Source: Pandoraea terrae
GTDB taxonomy: Bacteria; Pseudomonadota; Gammaproteobacteria; Burkholderiales; Burkholderiaceae
NCBI RefSeq assembly: GCF_902459695.1
Contig: NZ_CABPRZ010000002.1
Location: 186,001 to 250,000 of the forward strand
Length of the DNA stretch: 64,000 nt
Reading direction: 5' to 3'
Position 1 is the stretch's first letter. The number at the start of each line of letters is the position of its first letter. Position numbers and translations under genes: made by a program. A model generated the notes under the pieces. It had not been told where the DNA came from. It made no database searches and saw nothing but the letters and a program-made list of their open reading frames with translations. This document shows, in pieces, positions 60,912 to 64,000 of this stretch.

Positions 60912-62192
60912 TCAAAGGGTCGGAAAATCGCTTGCGACGCGCGCGATCTCGTCGCCGGGGAGTCCCGCCGAGGCCGCGTGACGAGGCCATTCGGCAACGG
61001 CGTCCTGGACTTGCGTGACGATGCTTCGGTGTGCAGGCACCAGAAAACGGTCGCCAACTTGCCGAAGATCTTCGCGTGTGATGCCGCGAAAGGCGCCGTT
61101 GACCGACATCAGGTGCTGATACGTCCATTCGCCATGCGGGTTGTACGCGTGCGTGATGTCATACGCCGGCGAAAGCCGCCAGCGTCCGGCGCGGTCCATC
61201 AGGAACGACAGATTCTTGGTGTGATCGTCGCAGTTGGCCGCAAGGACGTTGAACGTCATGCGGCGAAACGCTTCCTCGCGCGCCTCGGCGGACAATCCGA
61301 GTGCATCGATCGCCTGAAAATACTGGTTGTAGTCGTGCGTGCCGCGCTGTTTGTAGTCGAGATGCTGCATCGCGCACAGTGTTTGTGCGTGCAGTTTCTC
61401 GTCGCCCACGCGATCGAAGCGGCGCGTCATGAAGTGCGCTCGGCCATTTTCTTCGAGCAGCCGGCATTCGCTCATCTCGATGCCTGCGGCCAGTGCCATG
61501 CGGTGGTACGCGTATTCGATGCGGCCGTAGTGACCGCCCGTGCCGAGTTCGGCATCGCGCCCGACGCCATCGAGCTTGAGCAGCCAATACTCGAAGCCCG
61601 GGTCCGCCGGCAACTGTCCGGAACGGATTTCATGGGTGTCCGGATGCCAGGCAATGACGGCTTTGGCGCGTGCGCCGCCGGCGGACGTGCCCACCTGGAT
61701 CAGGTGCAGGAGCGCGGCTTCCGTCTCGCGATCCCCATCGAAGCGCCCTGCGAGGGCTCGACGCGAGCCGGCCACGAGTTCGCTGATTTCAATGGCCGTC
61801 GGCTTGACCCGGCGGGGACCGCGGGCGGGGCGAAATTCGAGCGCGCCCATGCCGCGCCCGGCCATGTACGCAAGCCGGTCCAGCGGCGTAATGGCGGCTT
61901 TCGTCACGCCTTCACGGGCCAGGTAGGCGTCGATCAGGGCATTGCCGAAGTCATCCGGCAGCGCATCGGCCAGCACCGCCGGCAAGCGCTTGAACGTGGC
62001 CTCCGGCAGCAGCGGAAAGACATGTGTCGACCGGGCGACCGGCAAGTTCACCGGCGAAATCTCGATGCCTTGCGACTGCCATTGCGGTGCATATTCAAAA
62101 ACGTAATAGCCGAGCGTCGGATCCAGCGTCACGGCGCCGACCGTCTGGCCCCACATGCGGACTTCGATCAGATCGACAGGGCGATATGCCAT
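60912..62192 (-). CDS. hipA: HipA-family serine/threonine kinase toxin
   Basis: A 426-residue HipA-like kinase. HipA N-terminal (couple_hipA) features are VGAVTLDPTLGYYVFEYAP and FPLLPEATFKRLPAVLADAL. The kinase core has a Gly-rich loop GTSAGGARAKAVIAW, then LLKLDG, AHFMTRRFDR, the catalytic/metal motif NVLAANCDDHTKNLSFLMD and SPAYDITHAY. Both Asp of DDHTKN are present, so it looks active. The antitoxin-type HTH gene is 15 bases upstream. The target may be a tRNA synthetase, as for E. coli HipA, but that is not readable here. Confidence 0.9.
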   Translation of the reverse strand: MAYRPVDLIEVRMWGQTVGAVTLDPTLGYYVFEYAPQWQSQGIEISPVNLPVARSTHVFPLLPEATFKRLPAVLADALPDDFGNALIDAYLAREGVTKAAITPLDRLAYMAGRGMGALEFRPARGPRRVKPTAIEISELVAGSRRALAGRFDGDRETEAALLHLIQVGTSAGGARAKAVIAWHPDTHEIRSGQLPADPGFEYWLLKLDGVGRDAELGTGGHYGRIEYAYHRMALAAGIEMSECRLLEENGRAHFMTRRFDRVGDEKLHAQTLCAMQHLDYKQRGTHDYNQYFQAIDALGLSAEAREEAFRRMTFNVLAANCDDHTKNLSFLMDRAGRWRLSPAYDITHAYNPHGEWTYQHLMSVNGAFRGITREDLRQVGDRFLVPAHRSIVTQVQDAVAEWPRHAASAGLPGDEIARVASDFPTL

Positions 62193-62207
62193 GTGGGAAT
62201 GTCTCGC

Positions 62208-62543
62208 TCAAAGATCGCCGTGGGCGCGCTTGCGCGGACGCGAAACCCGCTGGCGCGGGGCCTTGTGACGGCTGGCCTTGAGCATCTGCATCGGGCTGAC
62301 GCTGATCCGCGGTGCCAGGGCTTCGAGCCAGTCCGTGCGTTGCAGGGCACGCAGCACCTTGATCATCGTCGTCATCGACGAGCCCTTGCCCCCTTCCAGG
62401 TTCTTCACCGCCCCAACGCTCACGTCGGCACGCTGCGCCAGCGTCTCCTGGTCCCAATTGGCGCGCAATCGCATCGCCCGGCATTGATCGCCGACGTAAA
62501 CCATCCAGTCGTCAGTGGAACGTGCTTCCGTCTCAACAGCCAT
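62208..62543 (-). CDS. hipB: HipB-like XRE-family antitoxin
   Basis: A 111-residue DNA-binding protein. The Xre helix-turn-helix (about 20-75) reads AMRLRANWDQETLAQRADVS, then VGAVKNLEGGKGSSMTTMIK and VLRALQRTDWLEAL. The C-terminal tail of about 30 residues is strongly basic (KASRHKAPRQRVSRPRKRAH) and unusual for HipB, adding possible DNA or RNA affinity. It precedes hipA by 15 bases and would repress the pair through the repeats at 62579-62670. The ATG is at 62543, within an AT-rich promoter region. Confidence 0.87.
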   Translation of the reverse strand: MAVETEARSTDDWMVYVGDQCRAMRLRANWDQETLAQRADVSVGAVKNLEGGKGSSMTTMIKVLRALQRTDWLEALAPRISVSPMQMLKASRHKAPRQRVSRPRKRAHGDL

Positions 62544-62578
62544 AAATTCACCTTTTAGACGAACTTTTGATGCGTATG

Positions 62579-62670
62579 GCTACTATTATAGCTCAGACAG
62601 CAATTTTCACTAACAGATAAAAAAATGGCCATTAGCTTACATATTACATTCAAAAGCCATAAAGTTGGCT
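62579..62670. promoter_or_regulatory. AT-rich hipBA promoter with GGCTA/TAGCC repeats
   Basis: GCTA-N6-TAGC (62579-62592), a TGGCCA palindrome (62636-62641 area, in AAATGGCCATTAGC), and AGCC-N8-GGCT (62655-62670) recur in the gap upstream of hipB. AGCCATAAA appears both at the hipB start and at 62655-62663. Repeated half-sites of this kind are typical HipB/Xre operators, so autorepression is likely. Confidence 0.5.
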
Positions 62671-62707
62671 ATTGAAGCAAATCGAATTTTCGGCGCAATG
62701 CACGGGA

Positions 62708-64000
62708 TCAGTCCCCACCAGGTGCAAGGACGTCCCGGGTGCCGTTGCGGCCCATTGGCGAAACGAGTCCGGCGGCCTCCATTTGCTCGATCAGGCGAGC
62801 CGCACGGTTGTAGCCGATGCGCAGTTGGCGCTGGACAGCGGAAATCGACGCTCGCCGGGTATTGAGCACGAAGGCGGACGCCTCGTCGTACAACGGGTCG
62901 GCTTCCGCATCGCTCCCGCCCTCGCCGAACAGGTCGGCCGATGCGGCATCGGCCGGGTCGCCCGCGAGGATTGCCTCCTCGTAATCCGGTTCGCCGTACT
63001 GCTGCCAGTGTTCGACGACACGATGCACTTCGTCGTCGGCCACAAATGCGCCGTGCACGCGTTGCGGATAGCCGGTGCCGGGCGGCAGGAAGAGCATGTC
63101 GCCCTGCCCGAGCAATGATTCCGCCCCCATCTGATCGAGAATGGTGCGCGAATCGATCTTCGACGACACCTGAAACGCTACCCGTGTCGGAATATTGGCC
63201 TTGATAAGCCCCGTGATGACGTCGACCGAGGGCCGTTGCGTCGCGAGTATCAAATGAATGCCGGCAGCACGGGCCTTTTGCGCCAGGCGCGCGATCAATT
63301 CCTCGATCTTCTTGCCGGCCACCATCATGAGGTCGGCCAATTCGTCGATCACCACGACGATCAGCGGCAGGCGGCCCAGCGGTTCCGGCGCATCAGGCGT
63401 GAGCGAAAACGGATTGCCGACCTTCTGCCCTGCAGCGTTGGCCGCGTCGATCTTCTGGTTGTAGCCCGCGAGATTGCGCACGCCCAACGCGGACATGAGC
63501 CGGTAGCGCTTCTCCATTTCTCCAACGCACCAGTTCAACGCGTGCGCGGCTTGCTTCATGTCCGTCACGACCGGCGCCAGCAGATGGGGAATGCCGCCGT
63601 AGACGGACAACTCCAGCATCTTCGGGTCGATCATGATGAGCCGGACGTCGTCCGGCGTCGCCTTGTACAACAGCGACAGGATCATGGCGTTGACCGCCAC
63701 CGACTTGCCCGAACCGGTCGTGCCGGCCACCAGCAAATGCGGGGCGCGGGCCAGATCGGTGACGACGGGCACACCGGTAATGTCCTTGCCCATCGCGAGG
63801 ACCAGGCGCGAGGCGTGCGTCTCGAACGGACGTGCCGTGAGGATTTCCGACAGACGGATCATTTGCCGCTGGGCGTTAGGCAATTCGAGGCCCATGCAGG
63901 TCTTGCCCGGGATCGTTTCGACGACCCGAATCGACGTGACGCCCAGGGCGCGTGCGAGATCCTTCACCAGTCCGACGACTTGCGCACCGCGCACGCCGAC
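62708..64000 (-). CDS. ftsK: FtsK/SpoIIIE-family DNA translocase, 5' end beyond window
   Basis: The last 430 or so residues of the motor. The alpha/beta motor has [15 protein letters not shown], Walker [21 protein letters not shown], Walker [37 protein letters not shown] and [19 protein letters not shown]. The C-terminal gamma winged helix, which reads polar KOPS sequences, has [20 protein letters not shown] and [12 protein letters not shown]. The frame is open through the right edge, so membrane and linker domains are outside. It pumps chromosome dimers and activates XerCD at dif during division. Confidence 0.93.
   Translation of the reverse strand, partial: VGVRGAQVVGLVKDLARALGVTSIRVVETIPGKTCMGLELPNAQRQMIRLSEILTARPFETHASRLVLAMGKDITGVPVVTDLARAPHLLVAGTTGSGKSVAVNAMILSLLYKATPDDVRLIMIDPKMLELSVYGGIPHLLAPVVTDMKQAAHALNWCVGEMEKRYRLMSALGVRNLAGYNQKIDAANAAGQKVGNPFSLTPDAPEPLGRLPLIVVVIDELADLMMVAGKKIEELIARLAQKARAAGIHLILATQRPSVDVITGLIKANIPTRVAFQVSSKIDSRTILDQMGAESLLGQGDMLFLPPGTGYPQRVHGAFVADDEVHRVVEHWQQYGEPDYEEAILAGDPADAASADLFGEGGSDAEADPLYDEASAFVLNTRRASISAVQRQLRIGYNRAARLIEQMEAAGLVSPMGRNGTRDVLAPGGD

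Noticed and set aside
1-64000. tRNA, rRNA, riboswitch or insertion-sequence elements.
   Set aside because: I looked for cloverleaf-type clusters, transposase motifs and terminal repeats and saw none that I could support by eye. A covariance-model scan would settle this.

Overview
This 64 kb window is high-GC chromosomal DNA from a betaproteobacterium. OmpC-type porins, a pentapeptide MxKDx protein, IclR/LysR/HxlR-rich catabolic clusters and the general gene style point to Burkholderiaceae, most likely Pandoraea or a close relative (inference; no rRNA or marker gene proves it). Genes are tightly packed, no gap exceeds about 230 bases, and I see no insertion sequence, tRNA, rRNA or CRISPR array.

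Layout. 1-4.1 kb: a leftward acid-activation operon (acyl-CoA ligase, a truncated thiolase remnant, a DUF35 zinc-ribbon protein, an indolepyruvate oxidoreductase alpha-like enzyme cut by the window edge), with a divergent LysR regulator. 5.2-7.1 kb: a membrane cytochrome b, a Tat-exported molybdopterin oxidoreductase and a methionine-rich MxKDx peptide, resembling YedZ/YedY/MrpX hypochlorite defence. 7.1-12 kb: a three-gene molybdenum hydroxylase with cytochrome c. 12-15.1 kb: a COG4705 membrane protein divergent from a two-component system. 15.2-17.5 kb: an SDR and an aromatic-acid MFS permease. 17.6-22 kb: a second two-component system divergent from a secreted MsrB-thioredoxin-MsrA operon. 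22-30 kb: BON, DUF2252, MscS, MHYT-GGDEF-EAL and hybrid kinase genes. 30-35.2 kb: an EmrAB-type tripartite efflux system with an HxlR regulator. 35.3-38.3 kb: proton-translocating transhydrogenase.

38.4-50.9 kb is a catabolic island of unknown substrate. Leftward are two small paralogous unknown proteins, a quinone-oxidoreductase-like dehydrogenase, a TauD-type dioxygenase and a porin. Rightward are a split UxaA-type dehydratase, a HutC-type GntR regulator, an Ldh2 dehydrogenase, a fused indolepyruvate oxidoreductase and an MHS permease. Three CTATATAG sites lie between the two arms. The rightward enzymes converge logically on a 2-oxo acid that is oxidised to an acyl-CoA.

50.9-53.1 kb holds a divergent KfrA-like coiled-coil protein and tyrosine recombinase around a 21-bp inverted repeat, resembling the TnpT/TnpS resolution module of Tn4651-type transposons but without a transposase here. 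The rest is a LuxR regulator, a nitronate monooxygenase-like enzyme, a branched-chain amino-acid-type ABC transporter with a LivM-LivG fusion, a HipBA module and the 3' part of ftsK.

The strongest new signal is a gapless 47-bp element (38 of 47 bases identical) 94-95 bp before the start codons of both the cytochrome b/molybdoenzyme/MxKDx operon and the MsrB-thioredoxin-MsrA operon. It suggests one regulon for periplasmic methionine oxidation and repair.
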